Assembly (NCBI RefSeq): GCF_000633255.1
Contig: NZ_AYMJ01000031.1
Coordinates: 62,001 to 126,000 of the forward strand
Direction: 5' to 3'
DNA from: Pseudomonas sp. H1h
GTDB taxonomy: Bacteria > Pseudomonadota > Gammaproteobacteria > Pseudomonadales > Pseudomonadaceae
DNA: 64,000 nt
In this document: positions 18,239-26,872 of the stretch, piece after piece
Numbering within the stretch: the first letter of the stretch is position 1
How the letters are laid out: every line of letters begins with the position of its first letter
Notes under the pieces: generated by a model
Seen by the model: the letters and a program-made list of their open reading frames with translations, nothing else
Database searches by the model: none
What the model was told of the DNA's origin: nothing
Position numbers and translations under genes: made by a program

Positions 18239-18548
18239 TTTGATTGGCTCACGTTATGACGGCTCACAAGGAAGAGCTGAAGGCGCACGGTTCGCTTCGG
18301 AACAATAAAGAGGCGTTGGACACGTGCCCGGCATCAGCCTATGCGCCACACCCCCGAAAAATGGGGCGTAGCGACACGCTGCCTATTTAACAGCAAAGCC
18401 TGCAGCTACTCAAATCACCCCGGCCAGCGGCACCTGCCCGGTCGATTTGTCGCACCACGCGCGCCGATTGCTGGCTGCGAGGTGGCGGTTGCCTTGCTAG
18501 AGTGGGTCTGCACCTGCTGGATGAATTCAATCGCCTTAGGGGGTAAAC
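18239..18548. other. Divergent intergenic region, membrane cold-shock gene / dps-like
   Basis: The 310 bases must hold both divergent promoters, but I see no convincing -35/-10 pair, hairpin, Fur or OxyR-type box. TAGAGT at 18498-18503 is the best -10 candidate for the dps-like gene. No coding sequence is supported. Confidence 0.4.
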
Positions 18549-19019
18549 ATGGCAATCGATATCGGTATCAGTGAAGAAGACCGCAAGTCCATCGTCGAGG
18601 GGCTGTCGCGGCTGCTGTCGGACACCTACGTGCTGTATCTGAAAACCCATAACTTCCACTGGAACGTCACAGGTCCCATGTTCAGGACCCTGCACCTGAT
18701 GTTCGAAGAGCAGTACAACGAACTGGCGCTGGCCGTGGACCTGATCGCCGAGCGCATTCGCGCCCTGGGCTTTCCGGCGCCGGGGGCTTACGCCACCTAC
18801 GCGCGCCTTTCTTCCATCAAGGAGGAGGTGGGCGTGCCGAGTGCCGAGAACATGATCAAGCAACTGGTCGAGGGGCAGGAAGCGGTGACGCGCACCGCGC
18901 GCGGCATCTTCCCTCTGCTGGACAAGGTCAGTGATGAACCCACGGCCGACCTGCTGACCCAGCGCATGCAGGTGCATGAGAAGACCGCCTGGATGCTGCG
19001 CGCGCTGCTGGAGGCCTGA
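18549..19019 (+). CDS. Dps-like ferritin-family protein
   Basis: The 156-residue member of the Dps/ferritin-like family forms a four-helix bundle. The dinuclear ferroxidase residues expected at the dimer interface are visible: His in LKTHNFHWNVTG (two His) and Asp/Glu in EEQYNELALAVDLIAERI. It should oxidise Fe(II) with peroxide and store iron in a dodecamer, protecting DNA. The N terminus is short and weakly basic, so direct DNA binding is uncertain. AGGGGG precedes the ATG. PA0962 is the P. aeruginosa counterpart by position. Confidence 0.92.
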   Translation: MAIDIGISEEDRKSIVEGLSRLLSDTYVLYLKTHNFHWNVTGPMFRTLHLMFEEQYNELALAVDLIAERIRALGFPAPGAYATYARLSSIKEEVGVPSAENMIKQLVEGQEAVTRTARGIFPLLDKVSDEPTADLLTQRMQVHEKTAWMLRALLEA

Positions 19020-19204
19020 TCGCCCGGTGCGCGGACGTCCCGGGGTGGTGGATGTCCGCGTGCTGGTTCAAATCTTACTGATTATGTCGGCTTATCCTAC
19101 GCAGATGGGCAACTAGTCATCTGGCGCTAACTTTGCGTCTGCGTTTTTATGAGGGCACAGGAAGTTGCCTTTATAAGCAGTGATGACAAAGGAGTGTCAG
19201 CGAT

Positions 19205-19540
19205 ATGGTAGGTGGAGACAGGCGAAGCGAACAGACCGGTTCGCATCAGGAGATGAAGGTCGATCCGTTTGTCAGCGATTTCGACTTCGAGTTGATCCGG
19301 CCGCTGTCCAGGTCGGTGCGTTTGAATGGCTTTGCGACTTGCTTGAGGCTTGAGCAGGTTTACTGGAACATTCTTGGCGGTATGGCCGAAGACAACGGCT
19401 GTTCGGTCAGTACGCTGTTGTCCCATGTGGACCGCGAAGTACACCTGCGCCATGGCGGGGTGAAAAACTTCAGCGGTCTGGTGCGGGTGGTGTGCGTGAT
19501 GAACGGCCTGCGTGATACCCCGTCGGCCGTCATGCCCTGA
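19205..19540 (+). CDS. Ribbon-helix-helix domain protein
   Basis: This is a 111-residue small protein. After a polar N terminus of about 35 residues comes RSVRLNGFATCLRLEQVYW, a beta strand plus helix, then GCSVSTLLSHVDREVHLR and a C-terminal helix ending VVCVMNGLRD. This matches the aryl-sulfate-transferase-associated ribbon-helix-helix family (RHH_4), predicted DNA-binding regulators. GGAG precedes the start. Target genes are unknown; a hairpin follows and the next gene is fmdB. Confidence 0.75.
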   Translation: MVGGDRRSEQTGSHQEMKVDPFVSDFDFELIRPLSRSVRLNGFATCLRLEQVYWNILGGMAEDNGCSVSTLLSHVDREVHLRHGGVKNFSGLVRVVCVMNGLRDTPSAVMP

Positions 19541-19564
19541 ACGGGCAATACTTGAAATGACGTG

Positions 19565-19603
19565 GCGGGCTGTGCAGTCTTACGGCTGCACAGCCCGCAT
19601 TTA
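19565..19603 (+). terminator. Hairpin after the RHH gene
   Basis: A perfect 13-bp stem, GCGGGCTGTGCAG with its complement at 19586-19598, has an 8-nt loop followed by ATTTA. The T run is weak, so it may also act as a 3' stabiliser. Confidence 0.7.
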
Positions 19604-19608
19604 ATGGA

Positions 19609-19614
19609 TATAAT
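19609..19614 (+). promoter_or_regulatory. -10 element upstream of fmdB-aspS
   Basis: A perfect TATAAT lies 60 bp before the fmdB ATG and directly after the RHH hairpin, placing a new transcription start for fmdB and aspS. The -35 region is the hairpin's right arm and matches poorly. Confidence 0.55.
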
Positions 19615-19673
19615 CCCGCTCTTTCGCCGCAAAGCCCTGCGCGCGGTGGCAATCTGATCGCCGAGACACCCCC

Positions 19674-19895
19674 ATGCCGATGTACGATTACCAATGTGCT
19701 TCCTGTGGTCATCAGTTGGAAGCCATTCAAAAGATCAGCGAGGCACCGCTGGTCGACTGCCCTGCCTGTCAGGCGCCAGAGCTCAGGAAACAGCTGTCCA
19801 TGCCGGGTTTTCGCCTCAGCGGCAGCGGTTGGTACGAAACCGATTTCAAGACCGGAGCCAAGAAGAACCTGGCCGGTGGCGACAAATCTGACTAG
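19674..19895 (+). CDS. FmdB-family zinc ribbon protein
   Basis: This is a 73-residue putative regulatory protein. Two Cys pairs, CASCG (residues 8-12) and CPAC (about 31-34), form a zinc ribbon in the pattern MPMYDYQC...CG...CPAC. The tail GSGWYETDFKTGAKK is also family-typical. Function is unknown. It lies 100 bp upstream of aspS and is probably co-transcribed with it. Confidence 0.9.
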   Translation: MPMYDYQCASCGHQLEAIQKISEAPLVDCPACQAPELRKQLSMPGFRLSGSGWYETDFKTGAKKNLAGGDKSD

Positions 19896-19995
19896 GGTTC
19901 AGGCCCAGGTCGAACGACACGCGTGAGATTTCGCAATGCTTGATGGCGACGGGATCTCCACCGAATTTCGAATTACGAGAAGCGAAACCACTACC

Positions 19996-21771
19996 ATGAT
20001 GCGCAGCCATTATTGCGGCCAACTGAACGAAAGCCTGGAAGGCCAGGAAATTACCCTTTGCGGATGGGTTCACCGTCGTCGCGACCACGGCGGGGTGATT
20101 TTCCTCGATATCCGTGATCGTGATGGTCTGGCCCAGGTGGTATTCGATCCGGATCGCGCCGAGAGCTTCGCCGCTGCCGATCGCGTGCGCAGCGAGTACG
20201 TGGTGAAGATCACCGGCAAGGTGCGTCTGCGTCCGACCGGCGCCACCAACGCCAACATGGCGTCGGGCATGATCGAAGTGCTGGGCTACGAGCTGGAAGT
20301 GCTGAACGAGTCGGAAACCCCGCCGTTCCCGCTGAACGAGTTCTCCGACGTCGGCGAGGAGACCCGCCTGCGCTATCGCTTCCTCGACCTGCGTCGTCCG
20401 GAAATGGCCGAGAAGCTGCGTCTGCGTTCGCGCATGACCACCAGCATCCGCCGCTTCCTCGACGAAAACGGCTTCCTCGACGTTGAAACCCCGATCCTGA
20501 CCCGTGCCACCCCTGAAGGTGCACGTGACTATCTGGTGCCAAGCCGTACTCACGCCGGTTCGTTCTTTGCGCTGCCGCAATCGCCGCAGCTGTTCAAACA
20601 GCTGCTGATGGTGGCCGGTTTCGACCGTTACTACCAGATCGCCAAGTGCTTCCGCGACGAAGACCTGCGCGCTGATCGCCAGCCTGAATTCACCCAGATC
20701 GACATCGAGACCAGCTTCCTCGATGAAAAAGAGATCATGGGCCTGACCGAAGAAATGATCCGCAACCTGTTCAAGGAAGTGCTGGGTCTGGAGTTCGGCG
20801 ACTTCCCGCACATGACTTTCGAAGAAGCCATGCGCCGCTACGGTTCCGACAAACCAGACCTGCGTAACCCGCTGGAACTGGTCGACGTTGCCGATCAACT
20901 CAAAGAAGTCGATTTCAAAGTATTCAGCGGCCCGGCCAACGATCCGAAATGCCGTATCGCCGCACTGCGCGTTCCAGGCGGGGCGAGCATGCCGCGCAAG
21001 CAGATCGACGATTACACCAAGTTCGTCGGCATCTACGGTGCCAAGGGCCTGGCGTACATCAAGGTCAACGAGCGTGCTGCCGGTGTTGAAGGTCTGCAAT
21101 CGCCGATCGTGAAAAACATTCCTGAAGACAAGCTGAACGTGATCCTTGACCGCGTTGGCGCAGTCGATGGCGACATCGTGTTCTTCGGTGCCGACAAGGC
21201 CAAGATCGTCAGCGAGGCCCTGGGTGCGCTGCGTATCAAGCTCGGTCACGACCTCAAGCTGCTGACCTGCGAGTGGGCGCCAATGTGGGTCGTCGACTTC
21301 CCGATGTTCGAAGAAAACGACGACGGCAGTTTCTCCGCGCTGCACCACCCGTTCACCGCGCCGAAGTGCTCCCCGCAAGAGCTGGAAGCCAACCCGGCCG
21401 GCGCTCTGTCCCGCGCCTACGACATGGTGCTGAACGGCACTGAGCTGGGTGGCGGTTCGATCCGTATTCACCGCAAGGAAATGCAACAAGCAGTATTCCG
21501 TCTGTTGGGTATCAACGAAGCAGAACAGGAAGAGAAATTCGGCTTCCTGCTCGATGCGCTGAAGTACGGTGCACCGCCGCACGGTGGTCTGGCCTTCGGT
21601 CTGGACCGTCTGGTGATGCTGATGACCGGTGCCCAGTCGATCCGTGAAGTGATCGCCTTCCCGAAAACCCAGAGCGCTGCGGACGTGATGACGCAAGCAC
21701 CGGGTGTGGTGGATGCCAAGGCACTGCGCGAGCTGCATATTCGTTTGCGCGAAACGCCAAAGGCTGAGTAA
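19996..21771 (+). CDS. aspS: Aspartyl-tRNA synthetase
   Basis: The 591-residue class IIb synthetase charges tRNA-Asp. It has an N-terminal OB-fold anticodon domain (LCGWVHRRRDHGGVIFLD), then motif 2 (FRDEDLRADRQPEFTQID), the bacterial GAD insertion and motif 3 (GGLAFGLDRLVM). The start MMRSHYCGQ matches the P. aeruginosa protein and its length; an earlier in-frame ATG at 19936 adds 20 unlike residues. In P. aeruginosa this enzyme is non-discriminating and also charges tRNA-Asn for GatCAB amidation; that is expected here. A terminator follows. Confidence 0.97.
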   Translation: MMRSHYCGQLNESLEGQEITLCGWVHRRRDHGGVIFLDIRDRDGLAQVVFDPDRAESFAAADRVRSEYVVKITGKVRLRPTGATNANMASGMIEVLGYELEVLNESETPPFPLNEFSDVGEETRLRYRFLDLRRPEMAEKLRLRSRMTTSIRRFLDENGFLDVETPILTRATPEGARDYLVPSRTHAGSFFALPQSPQLFKQLLMVAGFDRYYQIAKCFRDEDLRADRQPEFTQIDIETSFLDEKEIMGLTEEMIRNLFKEVLGLEFGDFPHMTFEEAMRRYGSDKPDLRNPLELVDVADQLKEVDFKVFSGPANDPKCRIAALRVPGGASMPRKQIDDYTKFVGIYGAKGLAYIKVNERAAGVEGLQSPIVKNIPEDKLNVILDRVGAVDGDIVFFGADKAKIVSEALGALRIKLGHDLKLLTCEWAPMWVVDFPMFEENDDGSFSALHHPFTAPKCSPQELEANPAGALSRAYDMVLNGTELGGGSIRIHRKEMQQAVFRLLGINEAEQEEKFGFLLDALKYGAPPHGGLAFGLDRLVMLMTGAQSIREVIAFPKTQSAADVMTQAPGVVDAKALRELHIRLRETPKAE

Positions 21772-21781
21772 GACGGGCCTG

Positions 21782-21809
21782 AAGGCGCATCTTCGGATGC
21801 GCCTTTTTT
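21782..21809 (+). terminator. Terminator of aspS
   Basis: A 10-bp stem AAGGCGCATC / GATGCGCCTT closes a TTCG tetraloop and runs into T6. Confidence 0.92.
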
Positions 21810-21899
21810 CTATCTGTAGAGAGCAGGTCGAGATTTTTTGTTTGCTGGCCGCTGCATGAGCAGGGCGGGCAACGTTTCAAAGAGAATTCGGAGCGAGTT

Positions 21900-22646
21900 A
21901 TGGCAGGTCATTCCAAGTGGGCGAACATCAAGCACCGCAAAGAACGTCAGGATGCCAAGAGAGGCAAGATCTTCACCAAGTGGATCCGTGAGCTGACCGT
22001 TGCGGCCCGTCAGGGCGGTGGCGATCCGGGCTCCAACCCGCGTCTGCGTCTGGCGCTGGACAAGGCGCTGAGCGCGAACATGAGTCGCGACATCATCGAC
22101 CGTGCCGTGGCGCGCGGCGCCGGTGCGACCGAGGCGGACAACGTTGAAGAGCTGACCTACGAAGGCTATGGCCCGGGTGGCGTGGCGGTAATGGTCGAGT
22201 GCATGACCGACAACCGCAACCGTACCGCTGCAGCTGTACGTCATGCATTCAGCAAGTGTGGCGGCAATCTCGGCACCGATGGTTCGGTGGCGTATCTGTT
22301 CGAGCGCAAAGGCCAGATCAGCTTCGCGCCGGGCGTCGATGAAGACGCATTGACCGAAGCGGCGCTGGAAGCCGATGCCGATGACGTGGTCAGCCATGAA
22401 GACGGCTCGATTGACGTGTTCACCTCGTTCACCAGCTTCTACGCCGTGCGCAACGCGCTGGAAGCGGCCGGGTTCAAAGGTGATGACGCAGAAATCGTCA
22501 TGCAGCCGACCACCAGCGCCGAGCTGGATCTGGAGGGCGCGGAGAAGGTGCTCAAGCTGATCGACATGCTTGAGGATCTGGACGACGTGCAGAACGTCTA
22601 CTCCAACGCGGATATTCCCGAAGACGTGGCCGCTCAGCTCGGTTAA
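21900..22646 (+). CDS. yebC: YebC/PmpR family DNA-binding regulator
   Basis: The 248-residue protein of the YebC/TACO1 family begins MAGHSKWANIKHRKERQD, the family hallmark. Three domains follow, with the conserved GYGPGGVAVMVECMTDNRNRT segment. The P. aeruginosa counterpart PmpR (PA0964) negatively regulates quorum sensing (pqsR); recent work on relatives links YebC to ribosome stalling relief. It sits upstream of ruvC as in most gammaproteobacteria. Confidence 0.95.
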   Translation: MAGHSKWANIKHRKERQDAKRGKIFTKWIRELTVAARQGGGDPGSNPRLRLALDKALSANMSRDIIDRAVARGAGATEADNVEELTYEGYGPGGVAVMVECMTDNRNRTAAAVRHAFSKCGGNLGTDGSVAYLFERKGQISFAPGVDEDALTEAALEADADDVVSHEDGSIDVFTSFTSFYAVRNALEAAGFKGDDAEIVMQPTTSAELDLEGAEKVLKLIDMLEDLDDVQNVYSNADIPEDVAAQLG

Positions 22647-22663
22647 GAGCGACTAGGCTTGAA

Positions 22664-22751
22664 TGTGGGAGCGGGCTTGCTCGCGAAGGCGGCTTATCAG
22701 CAGACATAATGCTGAATGACCCACCGCCTTCGCGAGCAAGCCCGCTCCCAT
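22664..22751. repeat. REP pair between yebC and ruvC
   Basis: Head-on REPIN, GGGCTTGC subtype, filling most of the 157-bp gap. It splits the yebC-ruvCAB transcription unit. Confidence 0.88.
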
Positions 22752-22803
22752 ATTGGTTATTCGCTGATTTGTTTTTTGTGTTTTTACCGACTCCGCAGGC
22801 GTT

Positions 22804-23331
22804 ATGACTCTAATTCTTGGTATCGACCCCGGCTCGCGCATTACCGGTTACGGGATTGTTCGTGATACCGGACGCGGCGGCTGCATCTATGTCGCCTCGG
22901 GTTGCATCCGTACCGGCGCCGGTGAGCTGCATGAGCGGCTGCAAATCGTTTATCGCGGTGTGCGGGAAATCATTCAGACCTATGGCCCGGTGACCATGGG
23001 CATCGAAAAAGTGTTCATGGCGAAAAACGCCGACTCAGCGCTGAAGTTGGGGCAGGCGCGCGGGGCCGCGATTGTTGCTGGCGCTGAAGAGTGCCTGGAG
23101 ATTGCCGAGTACACTGCAACCCAGGTCAAGCAAGCCGTGGTCGGCACCGGCGCTGCCAATAAGGAGCAGGTGCAGATGATGGTCATGCACATGCTCAAGC
23201 TGACCGCCAAGCCGCAAATCGATGCCTCGGACGCCCTCGCTATCGCCATTTGTCACGCGCACACCCGCTCCAGTCTGTTGCCGCATGGTCTGGGCGCCGC
23301 ACGCAGTCGTGGCGGGCGCCTGCGTCTCTGA
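22804..23331 (+). CDS. ruvC: Holliday junction resolvase RuvC
   Basis: The 175-residue endonuclease cuts Holliday junctions symmetrically within the RuvABC resolvasome. The first catalytic Asp is in LGIDPGSRITGYG (residue 8). A Glu in MGIEKVFM and the C-terminal pair in IDASDALAIAICH complete the acidic tetrad. The length is normal. No LexA box was seen upstream. ruvA begins 114 bp later. Confidence 0.97.
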   Translation: MTLILGIDPGSRITGYGIVRDTGRGGCIYVASGCIRTGAGELHERLQIVYRGVREIIQTYGPVTMGIEKVFMAKNADSALKLGQARGAAIVAGAEECLEIAEYTATQVKQAVVGTGAANKEQVQMMVMHMLKLTAKPQIDASDALAIAICHAHTRSSLLPHGLGAARSRGGRLRL

Positions 23332-23445
23332 TAGCATCAGCAATCAATTTTCCGGTATATGGGTTTTGTGCCTGGGTCGTCGGCCCGAATCCGTATTCCG
23401 TTTTGTCGCCAGCCCCCGGCTGGTCAACGCTCAAGGATCTGAAAC

Positions 23446-24054
23446 GTGATTGGACGCTTGCGCGGCACCCTGGCTGAGAAACAGCCGCCGCACCTGATTC
23501 TGGATGTAAACGGCCTCGGGTATGAGCTGGAAGTGCCCATGACCACCCTTTATCGTCTGCCGTCGGTCGGTGAACCGCTGACGTTGCACACCCATTTGGT
23601 CGTACGCGAAGACGCGCAGTTACTCTATGGCTTCGCCGGCAAGCGTGAGCGAGACTTTTTTCGCGAGTTGATCCGTCTCAATGGTGTCGGGCCGAAACTG
23701 GCCCTGGCCTTGATGTCGAGCCTGGAAGTCGATGAGTTGATCCGCTGCGTGCAATCCCAGGACACTTCGGCGCTGACCAAGGTCCCGGGTGTTGGCAAGA
23801 AAACCGCCGAGCGTCTGCTGGTCGAGCTCAAAGACCGCTTCAAGGCCTGGGAAACCGTGCCGGCGATGTTCGCCCTGGTGCCGAACCAGCCGGACGGTCC
23901 GGCGCCGGTCAACACCGCCGAAAACGATGCGGTCAGCGCGCTGATTTCCCTGGGCTACAAGCCGCAGGAAGCGAGCAAGGCGATTTCCGCCATCAAGGAC
24001 AAGAACCTGAGCAGTGAAGACATGATCCGCCGTGCCCTGAAGGGAATGATTTAA
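23446..24054 (+). CDS. ruvA: Holliday junction helicase subunit RuvA
   Basis: The 202-residue protein binds the four-way junction as a tetramer and recruits RuvB. It has an N-terminal OB fold (MIGRLRGTLAEK), two helix-hairpin-helix motifs (LNGVGPKLALAL and VPGVGKKTAERL), and the mobile C-terminal domain that contacts RuvB (ISLGYKPQEASKAI). The start codon is GTG. ruvB starts immediately after the stop codon. Confidence 0.97.
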   Translation: MIGRLRGTLAEKQPPHLILDVNGLGYELEVPMTTLYRLPSVGEPLTLHTHLVVREDAQLLYGFAGKRERDFFRELIRLNGVGPKLALALMSSLEVDELIRCVQSQDTSALTKVPGVGKKTAERLLVELKDRFKAWETVPAMFALVPNQPDGPAPVNTAENDAVSALISLGYKPQEASKAISAIKDKNLSSEDMIRRALKGMI

Positions 24055-25116
24055 GTGATTGAAGCTGATCGTCTGATCGCCGCCGCGCACAGCCCGCGCG
24101 AGCGCGAAGAAGTCCAGGACCGGGCCATTCGCCCCGTCAGCCTGGCCGACTACATTGGCCAGCCGACGGTCCGCGAGCAGATGGAACTGTTCATCCAGGC
24201 CGCCCGTGGCCGTAACGAATCCCTCGATCACACGCTGATCTTCGGCCCCCCGGGGCTGGGTAAAACCACCCTGGCCAACATCATCGCCCAGGAAATGGGC
24301 GTGTCGATCAAGAGCACTTCCGGCCCGGTGCTTGAGCGCCCGGGCGATCTGGCGGCGTTGCTGACCAATCTGGAACCGCACGACGTGTTGTTCATCGATG
24401 AAATCCATCGTCTGTCGCCGATCGTGGAAGAAGTGCTGTACCCGGCCATGGAAGACTTTCAGCTCGACATCATGATCGGCGAAGGGCCGGCGGCGCGCTC
24501 GATCAAGCTGGATCTGCCACCGTTCACCCTCGTCGGCGCCACCACCCGCGCCGGCATGCTGACCAATCCGTTGCGTGACCGCTTCGGCATCGTCCAGCGT
24601 CTGGAGTTCTACAACACCGCCGACCTGTCGACGATTGTCAGTCGTTCGGCGAGCATTCTCGGCTTGCCGCTGGACCCGGAAGGTGCCTTTGAAGTGGCCC
24701 GCCGCGCCCGTGGTACGCCGCGGATCGCCAACCGTCTGCTGCGTCGGGTGCGGGATTTCGCTGAAGTCCGGGCCAAGGGTCACATCACCAAGGCCGTGGC
24801 CGATCTGGCGCTCAATCTGCTGGATGTCGATGAACATGGCTTCGATCATCAGGACCGGCGCTTGCTGCTGACCATGATCGAGAAGTTCGATGGCGGTCCG
24901 GTGGGCATCGACAGCCTGGCGGCTGCGATCAGCGAAGAACGCCACACCATTGAGGATGTGCTGGAGCCGTACCTGATTCAGCAGGGTTACATCATGCGCA
25001 CGCCACGGGGCAGGGTGGTGACACGGCATGCGTACCTGCATTTCGGTTTAAACATTCCGTCACGAATGGGCGAGATGCCCGTGGTAGACGAGTTTCTCGA
25101 TGCGGTAGACGATTAG
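24055..25116 (+). CDS. ruvB: Holliday junction branch-migration ATPase RuvB
   Basis: The 353-residue AAA+ hexameric motor drives branch migration with RuvA. It has Walker A GPPGLGKT (residues 64-71), Walker B LFIDEIHR, sensor 1 in VGATTRAG, the arginine finger segment RDRFGI, and a C-terminal winged helix with the IQQGYIMRTPRGR signature. The GTG start is adjacent to the ruvA stop, giving tight coupling. Confidence 0.98.
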   Translation: MIEADRLIAAAHSPREREEVQDRAIRPVSLADYIGQPTVREQMELFIQAARGRNESLDHTLIFGPPGLGKTTLANIIAQEMGVSIKSTSGPVLERPGDLAALLTNLEPHDVLFIDEIHRLSPIVEEVLYPAMEDFQLDIMIGEGPAARSIKLDLPPFTLVGATTRAGMLTNPLRDRFGIVQRLEFYNTADLSTIVSRSASILGLPLDPEGAFEVARRARGTPRIANRLLRRVRDFAEVRAKGHITKAVADLALNLLDVDEHGFDHQDRRLLLTMIEKFDGGPVGIDSLAAAISEERHTIEDVLEPYLIQQGYIMRTPRGRVVTRHAYLHFGLNIPSRMGEMPVVDEFLDAVDD

Positions 25117-25243
25117 TACACATTTATTGTCGATTTATTCAGCGTTTGTACTGTCACAGGACGGTACTTTTGCGGTAAAGCCTTTGAACAATGAAAAACA
25201 GTTGCCTGGCTGGATTGGCAACCCGAGGAGTAAGCACTAGAGT

Positions 25244-25711
25244 ATGCGCGCGCAAAACGGGCTTGAGCCGTTCGCACATCGTTGTCGCGTTTATTACGAG
25301 GACACCGATGCCGGCGGCATCGTGTATTACGTTAATTACCTCAAGTTTATGGAACGGGCTCGAACCGAGCGGCTCCGAACGCTGGGCTTTTCCCAGTCGG
25401 AACTGGCAGGGGAGGACCTGTTGTTTGTCGTGCACTCCAGCGAAGCGCGCTACCACGCGCCGGCGCGACTGGACGACGAACTGCTGGTAAGCGCTGATGT
25501 AATCGAATTGAACCGTGCCAGCCTGCGCTTCAAACAGCAGGTCAGGCGGGCCACGGATAATGTGCTGCTCTGTGAAGGGCAGTTTCTGGTGGCCTGTGTG
25601 CGCACCGAAAGTTTGAAACCCCGGGCCATGCCCGAATCCTTGCGTGCGGCCTTTGCCGACGCGGGCGGCACGGGTACACACTCAAAGCAGGAGATAAAGC
25701 GTGGAAGCTAA
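25244..25711 (+). CDS. ybgC: Tol-Pal-associated acyl-CoA thioesterase YbgC
   Basis: The 155-residue hotdog-fold thioesterase contains the catalytic motif YYEDTDAGGIVYYVNYLKFM with the active Asp. It hydrolyses acyl-CoA or acyl-ACP and is tied to phospholipid metabolism at the Tol complex. It overlaps tolQ by 11 bp. GAGGAG lies 13 bp upstream of the ATG. A short dyad GTTGCC-N10-GGCAAC (25201-25222) just before the ribosome site could form a leader hairpin. Confidence 0.93.
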   Translation: MRAQNGLEPFAHRCRVYYEDTDAGGIVYYVNYLKFMERARTERLRTLGFSQSELAGEDLLFVVHSSEARYHAPARLDDELLVSADVIELNRASLRFKQQVRRATDNVLLCEGQFLVACVRTESLKPRAMPESLRAAFADAGGTGTHSKQEIKRGS

Positions 25712-26396
25712 CGTCGTCGACCATTCCTCCATGTGGAGCCTGGTCAGCAATGCCAGCATCGTGGTGCAGTTGGTAATGTTGACCCTGGTGGCCGCATCGG
25801 TGACCTCATGGATCATGATCTTTCAGCGCAGCAATCTGCTGCGCGCCGGTCGACGCGCCCTGGAGAGCTTCGAGGAGCGCTTCTGGTCGGGTATCGACCT
25901 GTCCAAGCTGTACCGTCAGGCCGGCAGCAACCCGGATCCGGATTCGGGTGTGGAGCAGATCTTCCGTGCCGGTTTCAAGGAGTTCTCCCGTCTGCGTCAG
26001 CAGCCAGGCGTCGATCCTGAGGCGGTGATGGAAGGTGTGGCGCGAGCCATGCGCGTTGCCATTTCCCGTGAAGAAGAGAAGCTGGAGCAGAGCCTGCCGT
26101 TTCTCGCCACTGTTGGTTCCGTCAGCCCGTATATCGGTCTGTTCGGTACCGTATGGGGCATCATGAACTCCTTCCGTGGTCTGGCTCAGGCCCAGCAAGC
26201 GACCCTGGCCACCGTGGCCCCGGGTATCGCCGAAGCCCTGATCGCCACCGCAATCGGCCTGTTTGCCGCGATCCCGGCCGTTATCGCTTACAACCGTTTC
26301 TCAGCCCGCAGCGAAACCTTGCTGAGCCGCTACTACACCTTCGCCGATGAGTTCCAGGCGATCCTGCACCGCAAAGTGCACACCAGCGAAGAATAA
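25701..26396 (+). CDS. tolQ: TolQ, inner-membrane proton-channel subunit
   Basis: The 231-residue homologue of ExbB/MotA forms the Tol motor with TolR and energises TolA by the proton gradient. Three membrane segments are visible at about residues 15-38, 133-155 and 168-192. The second and third carry LPFLATVGSVSPYIGLFGTVWG and TAIGLFAAIPAVIAYN. The GTG start lies inside the end of ybgC. Residue spacing and length are normal. Confidence 0.96.
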   Translation: MEANVVDHSSMWSLVSNASIVVQLVMLTLVAASVTSWIMIFQRSNLLRAGRRALESFEERFWSGIDLSKLYRQAGSNPDPDSGVEQIFRAGFKEFSRLRQQPGVDPEAVMEGVARAMRVAISREEEKLEQSLPFLATVGSVSPYIGLFGTVWGIMNSFRGLAQAQQATLATVAPGIAEALIATAIGLFAAIPAVIAYNRFSARSETLLSRYYTFADEFQAILHRKVHTSEE

Positions 26397-26410
26397 GCAG
26401 GTATTTCCCG

Positions 26411-26872
26411 ATGGCTTTAATCGCTCGAGCCCGAAACAAGCGCAAGCCGGTCGCCGAGATGAACGTGGTGCCATACATCGACGTGATGCTGGTGCTGCTG
26501 GTTATCTTCATGGTGACCGCGCCTATGCTCAATCAGGGCGTGAAAGTGGATCTGCCCAAGGTTTCCAGTGAAGCCTTGCCGCAGGACAACAACACTCAGG
26601 TGCTGACCATTTCGATCAAGGCTGACAAGACCTACTACTGGAACCTTGGCAGCGAAGTCGACACTGAAAAGCAGCAGGACAGGGCCATGACGCTGCCGCA
26701 GATGACTGACGCGGTGACCAAGATCATTCGCGCCGGCAACGAAGGCGGCAAGCACACCCAGGTGTTCATTCGTGGCGACAAGTCGGTCGACTACGGCGCC
26801 GTCATGGGCGCGATGGGCGGGTTGCAGAAAGCCGGGGTCGGTAATGTTGGCTTGATTACCGAGGCGCCCTGA
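26411..26872 (+). CDS. tolR: TolR, inner-membrane motor subunit
   Basis: The 153-residue protein has a single N-terminal membrane helix carrying the functional Asp in VVPYIDVMLVLLVIFMV, the proton-binding residue of the ExbD/TolR family. A periplasmic domain follows. The stop overlaps the tolA start by one base (TGATG). A linker insert, YYWNLGSEVDTEKQQDRAM, is somewhat longer than in E. coli TolR. Confidence 0.95.
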   Translation: MALIARARNKRKPVAEMNVVPYIDVMLVLLVIFMVTAPMLNQGVKVDLPKVSSEALPQDNNTQVLTISIKADKTYYWNLGSEVDTEKQQDRAMTLPQMTDAVTKIIRAGNEGGKHTQVFIRGDKSVDYGAVMGAMGGLQKAGVGNVGLITEAP

